Below are positions 1 through 6,232 of a stretch of DNA of 17,847 nucleotides, in pieces. This stretch comes from CAYRPN01 sp964426135. Its GTDB lineage: Bacteria; Planctomycetota; Phycisphaerae; Phycisphaerales; Phycisphaeraceae. The stretch is taken from positions 1 to 17,847 of the forward strand of contig CAYRPN010000119.1 in NCBI GenBank assembly GCA_964426135.1. The letters run 5' to 3'. The notes under the pieces are model-generated. The model was not told where the DNA came from, made no database searches, and saw only the letters and a list, made by a program, of their open reading frames with translations. The translations under genes and the position numbers were made by a program. Position 1 is the stretch's first letter. Every line of letters begins with the position of its first letter.

Positions 1-925
<925 letters not shown>

Positions 926-1232
926 AATTCGTTACCGACCCATGCACCGAAGCACATGGGCGTTGGTTGCGAACTAGAAGGTTCGACCTGTTCAATCCGT
1001 CAGGTTGTTAACCCCGACGAATCGGTCCCGGGTCAGCACCTTTTAAGGGGTGTGACCCGCCTCGACGGCGATTAAGACCGCCGAGGTATAAACTCAACAT
1101 ATTACACACTGGAATTTCCAGGCGTCACGAAGATGTTGAGTATGCCTTTTGAGGGGCATGGATCGAAGTCCCCCCGCCAACCGTGACGCGGTCAGCGGAG
1201 AACTCACATCCTCGCGGCTTCCAACTGTTCAC

Positions 1233-1245
1233 TTGTCAAAGATCA
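1233..1245 (-). promoter_or_regulatory. boxA-like antitermination site of the rRNA leader
   Basis: Read on the minus strand the site is TGATCTTTGACAA, close to the rrn boxA consensus (E. coli TGCTCTTTAACAA). It lies downstream of both candidate promoters and upstream of 16S, where Nus-factor antitermination sites are expected. It contains TTGACA but has no usable -10 at the right distance, so boxA fits better than a third promoter. Confidence 0.65.
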
Positions 1246-1291
1246 AAACGAAAAACAACCGCAATCTTGAGCTTTTCAGCCCAAGCGGGCC

Positions 1292-1320
1292 ATGCTAAAA
1301 CAAACCCACCATCTTGTCAA
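1292..1320 (-). promoter_or_regulatory. rrs: Candidate rRNA promoter P2
   Basis: The minus strand shows a perfect -35 TTGACA (1315-1320), a 17-base spacer and the -10 TAGCAT (1292-1297, 4 of 6 matches). A GC-rich stretch follows the -10, as is common for stringently controlled rRNA promoters. It is the promoter nearer to 16S of a tandem pair. Confidence 0.5.
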
Positions 1321-1394
1321 ATCGCTTGGTGCCTGTCCAAGGCATGTGGACCATCCGGACAGGCGGGCCTCGCTGCAATTCCCTAACGAGGGAG

Positions 1395-1423
1395 ATTAAA
1401 GCACATCCTCAGCCCGATGTCAA
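1395..1423 (-). promoter_or_regulatory. rrs: Candidate rRNA promoter P1
   Basis: The minus strand shows a perfect -35 TTGACA (1418-1423), a 17-base spacer and the -10 TTTAAT (1395-1400, 5 of 6 matches). Transcription would start near 1388. Together with P2 this gives a tandem promoter arrangement about 100 bases apart, typical of rrn operons. No AT-rich UP element is obvious upstream. Confidence 0.65.
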
Positions 1424-1574
1424 GTTCGTGTGAGCGAAACCCGGACGCCTACCCGCACCTGAGGCCGCCAATGTACGACTAAGTCCCGCAAAACGTCGGC
1501 TTTACAGCCCTGAAAGCGTCGATGACCACAAATACGGACTCTGGATTGTTTGTGGAAAACCGAGGAGGGAGGAA

Positions 1575-1623
1575 GGAGACAGGAGACAGGAGACAGGAAA
1601 CAGTGGTCAGAGGGCAGAGATCA
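1575..1623. repeat. Heptamer tandem array (GGAGACA type)
   Basis: GGAGACA is repeated three times from 1575, followed in the same 7-base phase by GGAAACA and then degenerate units ending in CA (to 1623). It lies in the otherwise gene-free stretch 1424-1862, where I see no coding potential. Confidence 0.75.
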
Positions 1624-1785
1624 GGAAAAGGGGAGTCAATCCTGGATCGTCGCGTGCCGGCGTTCAGAGTTGTGCTTGCGAACGTGCGGTGCGGCTGCTG
1701 TTCCGCTCTGCGAGCGGACGCTAAACGTCGAGCCACGCGGCCCTCCGTGACCTGGCTCATCTGCCTCTACTCGGACCGCCCCCCC

Positions 1786-1848
1786 CTCCTCACTCCTCAC
1801 TCCTCACTCCTCACTTCTCACTTCTCACTCCTCACTCCTCACTTCTCA
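1786..1848. repeat. Heptamer tandem array (CTCCTCA / CTTCTCA), nine units
   Basis: Nine consecutive 7-base units in perfect phase, alternating between CTCCTCA and CTTCTCA. Read in the sense of the minus-strand gene that ends at 1863, the units are TGAGGAG/TGAGAAG. The array begins 14 bases after that gene's stop codon and carries a TGA in every unit, so it puts stops in all three frames. Confidence 0.9.
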
Positions 1849-1862
1849 CTTCCTTCCCCAAC

Positions 1863-2126
1863 TCATCCCGCCTCGAAGAATCGCTCGCTCGTCCCGCCTT
1901 CGCCCACGACCGCCTTCACCGCCTTGCCGCAACGCGGGCATCGGCCTTCGTACCGACTGCCCTCGGCATTGCGGTAGACCCGGCTGTACACGCCGCAGCA
2001 CTTCCATCGCACCGCCAGCCAAGGTCGGCCGGTCAGCGAGTTGGCCGCCCGTGGGCCATCGGAATCTTGCTCCGCGTCACTCGATTGGAGGCTGGAGATG
2101 TCCAGGATGTAATCGGGGGTGCCCAT
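1863..2126 (-). CDS. Small conserved protein with CC and CxxC cysteines (possible zinc ribbon)
   Basis: An 87-residue protein. The N-terminal 30 residues are acidic and low in complexity. The conserved-looking core (34-86) runs from RPWLAVRWKCCGVYSRVYRN through GRCPRCGK to GGTSERFFEAG. Four cysteines (C43, C44, C63, C66) could form a zinc knuckle. I recall small planctomycete proteins with this RPW..CC..VY.R.YRN...GRCPxCG..V layout but know no function for them, so zinc binding is inference. The ATG at 2126 has no clear Shine-Dalgarno. The gene stands alone, and a heptamer array follows its stop codon by 14 bases. It is the best-supported small protein in 1424-2423 because its cysteine pattern is typical of real domains. 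Confidence 0.68.
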   Translation of the reverse strand: MGTPDYILDISSLQSSDAEQDSDGPRAANSLTGRPWLAVRWKCCGVYSRVYRNAEGSRYEGRCPRCGKAVKAVVGEGGTSERFFEAG

Positions 2127-2423
2127 GGCGTTGAAAACGTGAGGCGCGATCCGCCAGCCAGGATCGCCGGCTCAATGAAACCACGCCGGCTTCTCACGCT
2201 GCCTCCATCATCGGCAAACCGCGGCGAGCGATCATGCAAGATTTGGACCGACGCAACCCGATTCCAGATTCGCAGACGACGCCAGCCAGCCGCGGGATAG
2301 ACCGCCACCGGAACTGTTATTTTCTCGTCAGCACAACGTTAAGCATAAGTAGCGCATAGACTTCCATTAAAGGCTGGCAACGTCCTGTGCCGACGTTAGT
2401 CCATACCCTGCGGGCGCACGCTG
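2127..2423. other. Intergenic stretch without a recognisable gene
   Basis: The overlapping short frames here have no domain-like sequence and look like shadows. A 16-base word at 2234-2249 (ATGCAAGATTTGGACC) recurs with one change at 7390-7405. The segment 2315-2375 is AT-richer and could hold promoters for the divergent neighbours, but I cannot pair convincing -35 and -10 boxes. Confidence 0.5.
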
Positions 2424-2969
2424 ATGCCCAACTCCATGGCTCCCCACGACCCGTTCGATCGCCAGTTCAGCCCTGCGCTGAAACTGGCGCGAAGCTGCAA
2501 GCGTCCGGGTGATTTGAAAATCGTTGTCTCCGCTGTGGTGCTCGACGGCGACCGCATGGTGATGATCCGCGAAGGTCACGGCCGCAAGCGAGGCTGCTGG
2601 AATCTGCCCGGCGGCAAGCTGCAGCCGGGCGAGAAAATGCTCGCCACCGCCGTGCGGGAAACGCAGGAGGAAACGGGCTACCGCATCAAGCCGCTGGGAC
2701 TGCTGGCGATGTATCCGGAACTGCGCCGCCAGGGTCGGCCGAGCCTGCGCGTGCATATCGCAGCCGAGGTCATCGGCGGACGCATGCGCTGCGACGGCGA
2801 AGAGGTGCTCGAGGTCGGCTGGTTCGACATCGACTATGTCCAGCGCATGACCGCGAAGAAACTCTGGAACGCGACGTTCATCCATCGCACCCTGCGCGAG
2901 ATGGCGGAAGCGGGCCAGTTGCCGTTGAAGCTGCTGAGCCAGATGGATGCGGCGATGGCGGTGGCGTGA
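2424..2969 (+). CDS. Nudix hydrolase
   Basis: A 181-residue protein with a complete Nudix box at residues 64-86: G64, E70, then R78-E79 and E82-E83 followed by TGY. This fits Gx5Ex7REUxEExGU, and the glutamates bind the metal. Nudix enzymes hydrolyse nucleoside diphosphates linked to another group. The preceding strand (SAVVLDGDRMVMIRE, WNLPGGKLQPGE) resembles MutT-like or ADP-ribose-type members, but the substrate cannot be read from sequence. The N-terminal 25 residues are not part of the fold and the C-terminus is helical. A second ATG (2436) is possible, and neither start has a clear Shine-Dalgarno. No operon partner is close: the next gene on this strand is about 300 bases away, across repeats. 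Confidence 0.92.
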   Translation: MPNSMAPHDPFDRQFSPALKLARSCKRPGDLKIVVSAVVLDGDRMVMIREGHGRKRGCWNLPGGKLQPGEKMLATAVRETQEETGYRIKPLGLLAMYPELRRQGRPSLRVHIAAEVIGGRMRCDGEEVLEVGWFDIDYVQRMTAKKLWNATFIHRTLREMAEAGQLPLKLLSQMDAAMAVA

Positions 2970-3028
2970 GGGACCAGCGCGATGATGCGCGTCAATCACT
3001 TGCCCGCACCCATCGCAACTCGCCCACG

Positions 3029-3076
3029 AACGCGGGCCGTCGCCGAGCCTCTGGCCCGCCGCTAAACGACAAGGCA
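3029..3076. repeat. TTTAGC-family half element, left copy of a composite inverted repeat
   Basis: A 48-base segment ending in GCTAAACGAC plus a short tail. It contains a GCGGGCC/GGCCCGC-type stem with a GCCGAGCCTCTGG centre. It matches the reverse complement of 3599-3646 with three mismatches, and the same arm type occurs in the full element at 9507-9612. Confidence 0.85.
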
Positions 3077-3078
3077 TT

Positions 3079-3227
3079 TCTCACTTCGCGCTTCACGCTT
3101 CACACTTCACATTTCGCGCTTCGCGCTTCGCACTTCTTCCACCTCACTTTGCCCGCCTCACTTTGCACTTTTCACTTCTCACTTTGCACTTTGCACTTTG
3201 CACTTTGCACTTTTCACTTCTCACTCT
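3079..3227. repeat. Two heptamer arrays (TCGCGCT/TCACACT type, then TCACTTT/GCACTTT)
   Basis: From 3079 to 3134 there are eight consecutive 7-base units of the form TCnCnCT (including TCGCGCT, TCACGCT and TCGCACT). After a 9-base interruption a second phased run of twelve units spans 3144-3227, including four consecutive GCACTTT. The array ends 39 bases before the start codon of the BFD-like gene. Its complement (AAGTGAA-like) resembles the array at 3524-3586 on the other side of that gene. Confidence 0.9.
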
Positions 3228-3266
3228 CCTCTCCTCATCCTGCGCATTGCTCCTATCATCTGGCGG

Positions 3267-3533
3267 ATGAACCCCGACGACGATGTCTGTCTCTGCTTCC
3301 GCGTTTCGATGCGCAAGGTGGTGAACTACTGCCGGCGCGAGAAGCCGCCGGTGGCGAGCCTGATCAGCGATTGCCTATCCGCGGGCACCGGCTGCCAGTG
3401 GTGCGTGCCGTTTCTCAAGAAACTGCACGCCCAGGTGCAGGCGGGCGATCCGAACCCGGACCTGCCGGTCTCGCCGGAGGAATACGCGGGCAAGCGCGCG
3501 AAGTTCCGGCAAACAGGAGCGCGGGAGGAGTGA
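3267..3533 (+). CDS. BFD-like [2Fe-2S]-binding protein
   Basis: An 88-residue protein. Residues 7-50 match the BFD-like (bacterioferritin-associated ferredoxin, Fer2_BFD) fold: C8-x-C10 near the N-terminus and C43-x2-C46 in GTGCQWCVPF, 32 residues later, give the four cluster ligands. C22 and C36 are extra cysteines. Such domains occur as small ferredoxins that help release iron from bacterioferritin, or as modules in larger enzymes. Here it stands alone with a 40-residue polar tail and no bacterioferritin gene nearby. The ATG at 3267 puts the CLC motif at its usual N-terminal place. No Shine-Dalgarno is visible, but TATCAT lies at 3254-3259, so a leaderless mRNA is possible. The stop codon lies inside a heptamer array, and the whole gene is bracketed by a composite inverted repeat (3029-3646). 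Confidence 0.85.
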   Translation: MNPDDDVCLCFRVSMRKVVNYCRREKPPVASLISDCLSAGTGCQWCVPFLKKLHAQVQAGDPNPDLPVSPEEYAGKRAKFRQTGAREE

Positions 3534-3586
3534 GGGAGGAAGTGAAAAGTAGGAAGTGAAAAGTGAAAGATAGGAAGTGTGGAGTG
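3524..3586. repeat. Heptamer array (GGAAGTG / AAAAGTG type) overlapping the BFD-like gene's stop
   Basis: Nine 7-base units in phase from GGAGGAG at 3524 to TGGAGTG at 3586, including three copies of GGAAGTG. The TGA stop codon of the upstream gene (3531-3533) is the start of the second unit, TGAGGGA. The array is roughly the inverted counterpart of the one at 3144-3227. Confidence 0.85.
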
Positions 3587-3598
3587 CAAGGCGCAGCA

Positions 3599-3646
3599 TG
3601 TCTTGTCGTTTAGCGGCGGGCCAAAGGCTCGGCGGCGGCCCGCGTT
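3599..3646. repeat. TTTAGC-family half element, right copy of a composite inverted repeat
   Basis: Contains GTCGTTTAGCGGCGGGCC followed by a GC-rich stem. It is the inverted partner of 3029-3076 with 45 of 48 matching positions. The order half element, heptamer array, gene, heptamer array, half element is symmetrical. Confidence 0.85.
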
Positions 3647-3710
3647 GGAGGGCGGAGCACGACGCGATTCCGCCCGCCAAACACCGCAATTTGCCCTGAA
3701 TTGGACGAAC

Positions 3711-3738
3711 TTGCCGTTCCCCGCGAATCCTGTAAAAT
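3711..3738 (+). promoter_or_regulatory. rpmI: Candidate promoter of rpmI-rplT
   Basis: TTGCCG (3711-3716, 4 of 6 to TTGACA), a 16-base spacer and TAAAAT (3733-3738, 5 of 6 to TATAAT). The start would fall near 3745, leaving a leader of about 29 bases with a good ribosome-binding site before rpmI. Confidence 0.55.
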
Positions 3739-3773
3739 GCACGGCTCGAATTCTTTCATCAAGGATCGCGGTC

Positions 3774-4076
3774 ATGGCCAAGGCTCGAACCAAGTTCAAA
3801 TCGCACAAGGGTCTGCTCAAGCGCGTGAAGATCACCGCCCGCAAGAAGGTGAAATTCTTCGGCGCCGGCGCCAGCCACCTGATGAGCGGGACCAAGGGCC
3901 GCAAGTGCCAGGATCTGCGCAAGGGCAAGTACGCCAAGAAAGGCGATGCCCGCCGGCTGCAGCGCCTCTTGAACGTTCGCGTCACGCCGATCGACGTGGC
4001 CCGCAAGCTGGCACGGCAAGCTGAAGAAGCCGCGAAGGCCGCCGCCGTAGCGCCCGCCGCCGAAGTGAAGGCGTGA
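3774..4076 (+). CDS. rpmI: 50S ribosomal protein L35
   Basis: A 100-residue basic protein. Residues 1-66 have the L35 layout: TKFKSHKGLLKRVKIT, the GASHLMSGTKGRK segment and LRKGKYAKKGDARRLQRLL. L35 is a small protein of the large ribosomal subunit, usually about 65 residues. Here an extra, largely Ala-rich tail of about 33 residues follows (RKLARQAEEAAKAAAVAPAAEVKA). The ATG at 3774 is supported by AAGGA at 3761-3765, eight bases upstream, and by the conserved N-terminus. The upstream extension of the open frame crosses repeats and is not coding. rplT follows 222 bases later. The usual upstream infC is absent and its place is taken by the BFD-like gene and repeats. Confidence 0.96.
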   Translation: MAKARTKFKSHKGLLKRVKITARKKVKFFGAGASHLMSGTKGRKCQDLRKGKYAKKGDARRLQRLLNVRVTPIDVARKLARQAEEAAKAAAVAPAAEVKA

Positions 4077-4081
4077 CGTAG

Positions 4082-4198
4082 GGTGGGCACCGCCCACCAC
4101 GGCCTCCCCGGAGATCCGGAGTCACAGACTCCGGCTCTGACAACACACCGCAGTCACAGACTCCGGCACTTACGACACACCGGAGTTACAGACTCCGG
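4082..4198 (+). repeat. Hairpin ladder between rpmI and rplT (three units of 32 bases)
   Basis: Starts with the inverted repeat GGTGGGC-acc-GCCCACC (4082-4098). Three near-identical hairpins of 19 bases then occur with exact 32-base spacing at 4116, 4148 and 4180. The first is CCGGAGTCACAGACTCCGG, an 8-base stem with a 3-base loop. The second has one change in the stem and the third one change. The 13-base linkers are also similar, with ACACA before units two and three. No U-run follows, so these are not standard terminators. Confidence 0.9.
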
Positions 4199-4298
4199 CA
4201 CTGAAAAGCCGAGCGATCGACATCCGTCCACACCCGCGTGCCGGGAACCAAGTCCGCGAGTTGATCGCGGCCCCGTTCACGCCCTATCGGAGTTTCCC

Positions 4299-4670
4299 AT
4301 GCCTCGTGCACAAAAGGGTCACGCGACCCGCCAATCGAAGAACCGCTGGTTCAAGCTCGCCAAAGGCCACCGCGGTTCCCGCAGCCGCTGCTGGCGCAAG
4401 ATCAAACACTCGGTGATCCGCGGCGGCGTCTACGCCACGCGCCATCGCCGCCTGGTCAAGCGCGACTACCGCGCCCTGTGGATCACCCGCATCAACGCCG
4501 CCGCCCGCATGCGCGGCGTCGCCTACAGCCGGTTCATCGCGGGCCTCAAGCACGCCCTGATCGATCTGAACCGCAAGATGCTCAGCGAAATCGCCATCAG
4601 CGATCCGAAGACGTTCGACAAGATCATCGAGATCGCCGTCGCCGCGCTGCCCAAGCAGAAGGCGGCGTAA
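4299..4670 (+). CDS. rplT: 50S ribosomal protein L20
   Basis: A 123-residue, strongly basic protein covering the full L20 family: MPRAQKGHATRQSKNRWFKLAKG, GHRGSRSRCWRKIKHSVIRGG, YRALWITRINAAARMRG, YSRFIAGLKHALIDLNRKMLSEIAI and a C-terminal helix. L20 binds 23S rRNA early in 50S assembly, and in some bacteria it represses its own operon through the mRNA. The length is normal. The ATG at 4299 follows GGAG (4289-4292) by six bases and gives the standard N-terminus. It is probably cotranscribed with rpmI, although the gap carries a hairpin ladder. A strong terminator follows. Confidence 0.98.
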   Translation: MPRAQKGHATRQSKNRWFKLAKGHRGSRSRCWRKIKHSVIRGGVYATRHRRLVKRDYRALWITRINAAARMRGVAYSRFIAGLKHALIDLNRKMLSEIAISDPKTFDKIIEIAVAALPKQKAA

Positions 4671-4712
4671 GCACGACGGTTGCGACACCGATTCAATGCG
4701 AACTCTCTACAG

Positions 4713-4740
4713 GACCACGGTTTCTACCGTGGTCTTTTTT
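4713..4740 (+). terminator. rplT: Rho-independent terminator after rplT
   Basis: A perfect 8-base stem GACCACGG (4713-4720) / CCGTGGTC (4727-4734) with a 6-base loop, immediately followed by six T. It lies 43 bases after the rplT stop codon. Confidence 0.95.
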
Positions 4741-4758
4741 CTTGGCGAGACGGGCTCT

Positions 4759-5033
4759 ATTTAGCCGGCGGGCTTGCCCGCCGCGAACCCCCGGCCGCGC
4801 CGCAACGTTTCAGTTTCAGTTTCACCGCGCCGGCGGCCTGATGCAACACCGCGAAACGANNNNNNNNNNNNNNNNNNNNNNNNNNNNNNNNNNNNNNNNN
4901 NNNNNNNNNNNNNNNNNNNNNNNNNNNNNNNNNNNNNNNNNNNNNNNNNNNNNNNNNNNGGCCTGATGCAACACCGCGAAACGACGTTGCGCCGCGGCCG
5001 GACGTTCACGGCGGGCAAGCCCGCCGGCTAAAT
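4759..5033. repeat. Palindromic TTTAGC-family element containing the scaffold gap
   Basis: The left arm 4759-4808 starts ATTTAGCCGGCGGGC. The right arm 4984-5033 is its inverted copy, with 46 of 50 positions matching. Each arm itself contains a palindrome (GGCGGGCTTGCCCGCC). Inside lie three GTTTCA hexamers (about 4808-4825). The gap lies between the arms, and the 25 bases on its left edge are repeated on its right edge. If the gap is only this overlap, the element would be 150 bases long. Confidence 0.88.
4860..4959. other. Assembly gap of 100 N
   Basis: Exactly 100 N, the usual placeholder for a gap of unknown size. The flanks 4835-4859 and 4960-4984 are identical (25 bases beginning GGCCTGATGCAACACC), so the two contig ends probably overlap and little or nothing may be missing. 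Confidence 0.97.
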
Positions 5034-5072
5034 GGGTTTTGCACTTCGCGCGATTTTCTTCATACTCATCGC

Positions 5073-5834
5073 ATGGCACTCGAAGATGACCTGCGTCTGA
5101 GCAAAGACACCTGGCGGATGTTTCGCATCCTGTCGGAGTTTGTCGATGGTTTCGAAACGCTCAACAAGATCGGGCCGGCGGTGTCCGTGTTCGGCTCGGC
5201 GCGCACCAAGCCCGATGATCCGCATTACAAGAAGGCGGTCGAGTGCGGCCGGCTGCTGGTGAAGCACCATTTCGCGGTGATCACCGGCGGCGGGCCGGGC
5301 ATCATGGAGGCCGCCAACAAGGGCGCCGGCAAAGCAGGCGGCAAGAGCGTGGGCCTGAACATCACGCTGCCGATGGAGCAGCATTCGAATCCCTTCATCA
5401 GCGATGATCTGTCGCTGAACTTCCGCTACTTTTTCATCCGCAAGGTCATGTTCGTGAAGTACGCCGCGGGCTTCATCATTTTCCCCGGCGGCTTCGGCAC
5501 GATGGATGAGTTCTTCGAATCCATGACGCTGATCCAGACTTTGAAAATCGATCCGTTCCCCGTCGTGTGCATCGGCCACGATTACTGGGACGGACTGGTG
5601 AACTGGATGAAGAACACGATGCTGAAGGACTACGGCACGATCTCGCCGCCGGACCTGAAATTGTTCCGCGTGACGGATGACGTGAAGGAAGCGGTGAAGA
5701 TCATCGTGGATGTTCACAAGCATCGCCGGGCAGCGGGGCCGGGCACGGCGGCGGCCGGCGCGGCGGCGGAGCAGACCGCCGAGGGCACGCGCGTGGGCAT
5801 CGCACCGAGACAGGAGAAGCGCCCGCCGATGTGA
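5073..5834 (+). CDS. LOG-family protein (TIGR00730-type, possible nucleoside 5'-monophosphate phosphoribohydrolase)
   Basis: A 253-residue protein. The Rossmann-like core starts with VSVFGSART (37-45), then has TGGGPGIMEAANKGA (71-85) and the family signature PGGFGTMDE (138-146), with R123-K124 before it. In characterised LOG enzymes this region binds the phosphoribosyl moiety of cytokinin nucleotides or AMP-like substrates and splits off the base; the substrate here is unknown. The family core ends near residue 217. A 36-residue Ala/Gly-rich tail follows, low in complexity. The ATG at 5073 has no Shine-Dalgarno. A weak CATACT lies six bases upstream, so a leaderless transcript is possible. 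The gene is free-standing, with the gapped palindrome upstream and a TTTAGGG array 15 bases after its stop. Confidence 0.92.
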   Translation: MALEDDLRLSKDTWRMFRILSEFVDGFETLNKIGPAVSVFGSARTKPDDPHYKKAVECGRLLVKHHFAVITGGGPGIMEAANKGAGKAGGKSVGLNITLPMEQHSNPFISDDLSLNFRYFFIRKVMFVKYAAGFIIFPGGFGTMDEFFESMTLIQTLKIDPFPVVCIGHDYWDGLVNWMKNTMLKDYGTISPPDLKLFRVTDDVKEAVKIIVDVHKHRRAAGPGTAAAGAAAEQTAEGTRVGIAPRQEKRPPM

Positions 5835-5842
5835 GGGAGGGG

Positions 5843-5884
5843 CGAAGGGTTTAGGGTTTAGGGTTTAGGGTGTAGGGTGTAGGG
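5843..5884. repeat. Heptamer array TTTAGGG / TGTAGGG (telomere-like word)
   Basis: Three TTTAGGG and two TGTAGGG units in phase (5850-5884), preceded by the related CGAAGGG. It starts eight bases after the stop codon of the LOG-family gene. The inverted counterpart CCCTAAA lies at 6151-6220. Confidence 0.9.
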
Positions 5885-5987
5885 TCTTGAGGTCTGTGTC
5901 TTGATTGTTCAGCCTTGAGTATCGGAGTTGGTCTGCCATCGGTGCATTTCAGTTCTTTACCCTTCACCCTAAGCCGGCCGAGGCGGG

Positions 5988-6096
5988 AAAAGTCAAAATA
6001 GTGAAGTCAAAATGCAAAAGTCAAAAGTCAGAAATCGACGCTCTCGCCGCTTCTGACTTTTGCATTTTGACTTTTGCATTCACGATTTTGACTTTT
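5988..6096. repeat. Inner inverted pair of heptamer arrays (AAAAGTC / GACTTTT)
   Basis: Left arm 5988-6036: seven 7-base units including AAAAGTC, AAAATGC and AGAAATC. Right arm 6055-6096: GACTTTT, GCATTTT, GACTTTT, GCATTCA and related units. The arms can pair around an 18-base centre, and the outer TTTAGGG/CCCTAAA arrays flank them. A 75-codon open frame across this region has no protein-like features. Confidence 0.88.
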
Positions 6097-6150
6097 CCGA
6101 CGCAAACTTCTGTGCGCCGTGCGCAGAAATGACAGCGTCAGACTCTAGAC

Positions 6151-6220
6151 CCTACACCCTAAACCCTACACCCTACACCCTACACCCTAAACCCTAAACC
6201 CTAAACCCTAAACCCTAAAC
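6151..6220. repeat. Heptamer array CCTAAAC / CCTACAC, ten units
   Basis: Ten 7-base units in exact phase (six CCTAAAC, four CCTACAC), the inverted counterpart of 5843-5884. The array ends 12 bases before the start codon of the SRAP gene, so that gene has no ordinary promoter or ribosome-binding site in its last 80 bases. Confidence 0.92.
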
Positions 6221-6232
6221 CCTCTCTTCCCC

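Larger units (their letters stand above)
926..1388 (-). other. 16S rRNA leader transcript region with hairpins
   Basis: This non-coding stretch lies between the inferred transcription start and the mature 16S 5' end. It contains several inverted repeats: 1031-1057 (GGTCA paired with TGACC, extended through one bulge), 1060-1086 (CCTCG paired with CGAGG, one internal mismatch) and 1092-1141 (ACTCAACAT paired with ATGTTGAGT around a nested CTGGAA/TTCCAG hairpin). By analogy with other rrn leaders these could take part in RNA folding and processing. The matching strand of any long RNase III stem would lie beyond the window. The short open frames here have no protein-like character. Confidence 0.6.

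Noticed and set aside
1234..1239. A third TTGACA in the rRNA leader as a promoter
   Set aside because: There is no -10-like hexamer at 16-18 bases; the surrounding sequence fits boxA instead.
1551..1559. DnaA-box-like TTTTCCACA (minus strand) as an origin
   Set aside because: A single site with one mismatch, no cluster, no AT-rich unwinding region and no dnaA or dnaN nearby.
4116..4198. Short regularly spaced repeats resembling a mini CRISPR array
   Set aside because: The repeats are 19 bases, the 13-base linkers are also similar to each other, only three units exist, and no cas genes are near. It is a tandem hairpin repeat.
5905..6132. A 75-codon open frame between the LOG and SRAP genes
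   Set aside because: It is made largely of the AAAAGTC arrays, with no start signal or domain.
5850..6220. TTTAGGG/CCCTAAA as a true telomere or eukaryotic contamination
   Set aside because: The arrays are internal, short, inverted toward each other and flanked by clear bacterial genes. They follow the same 7-base pattern as unrelated words elsewhere in the window.
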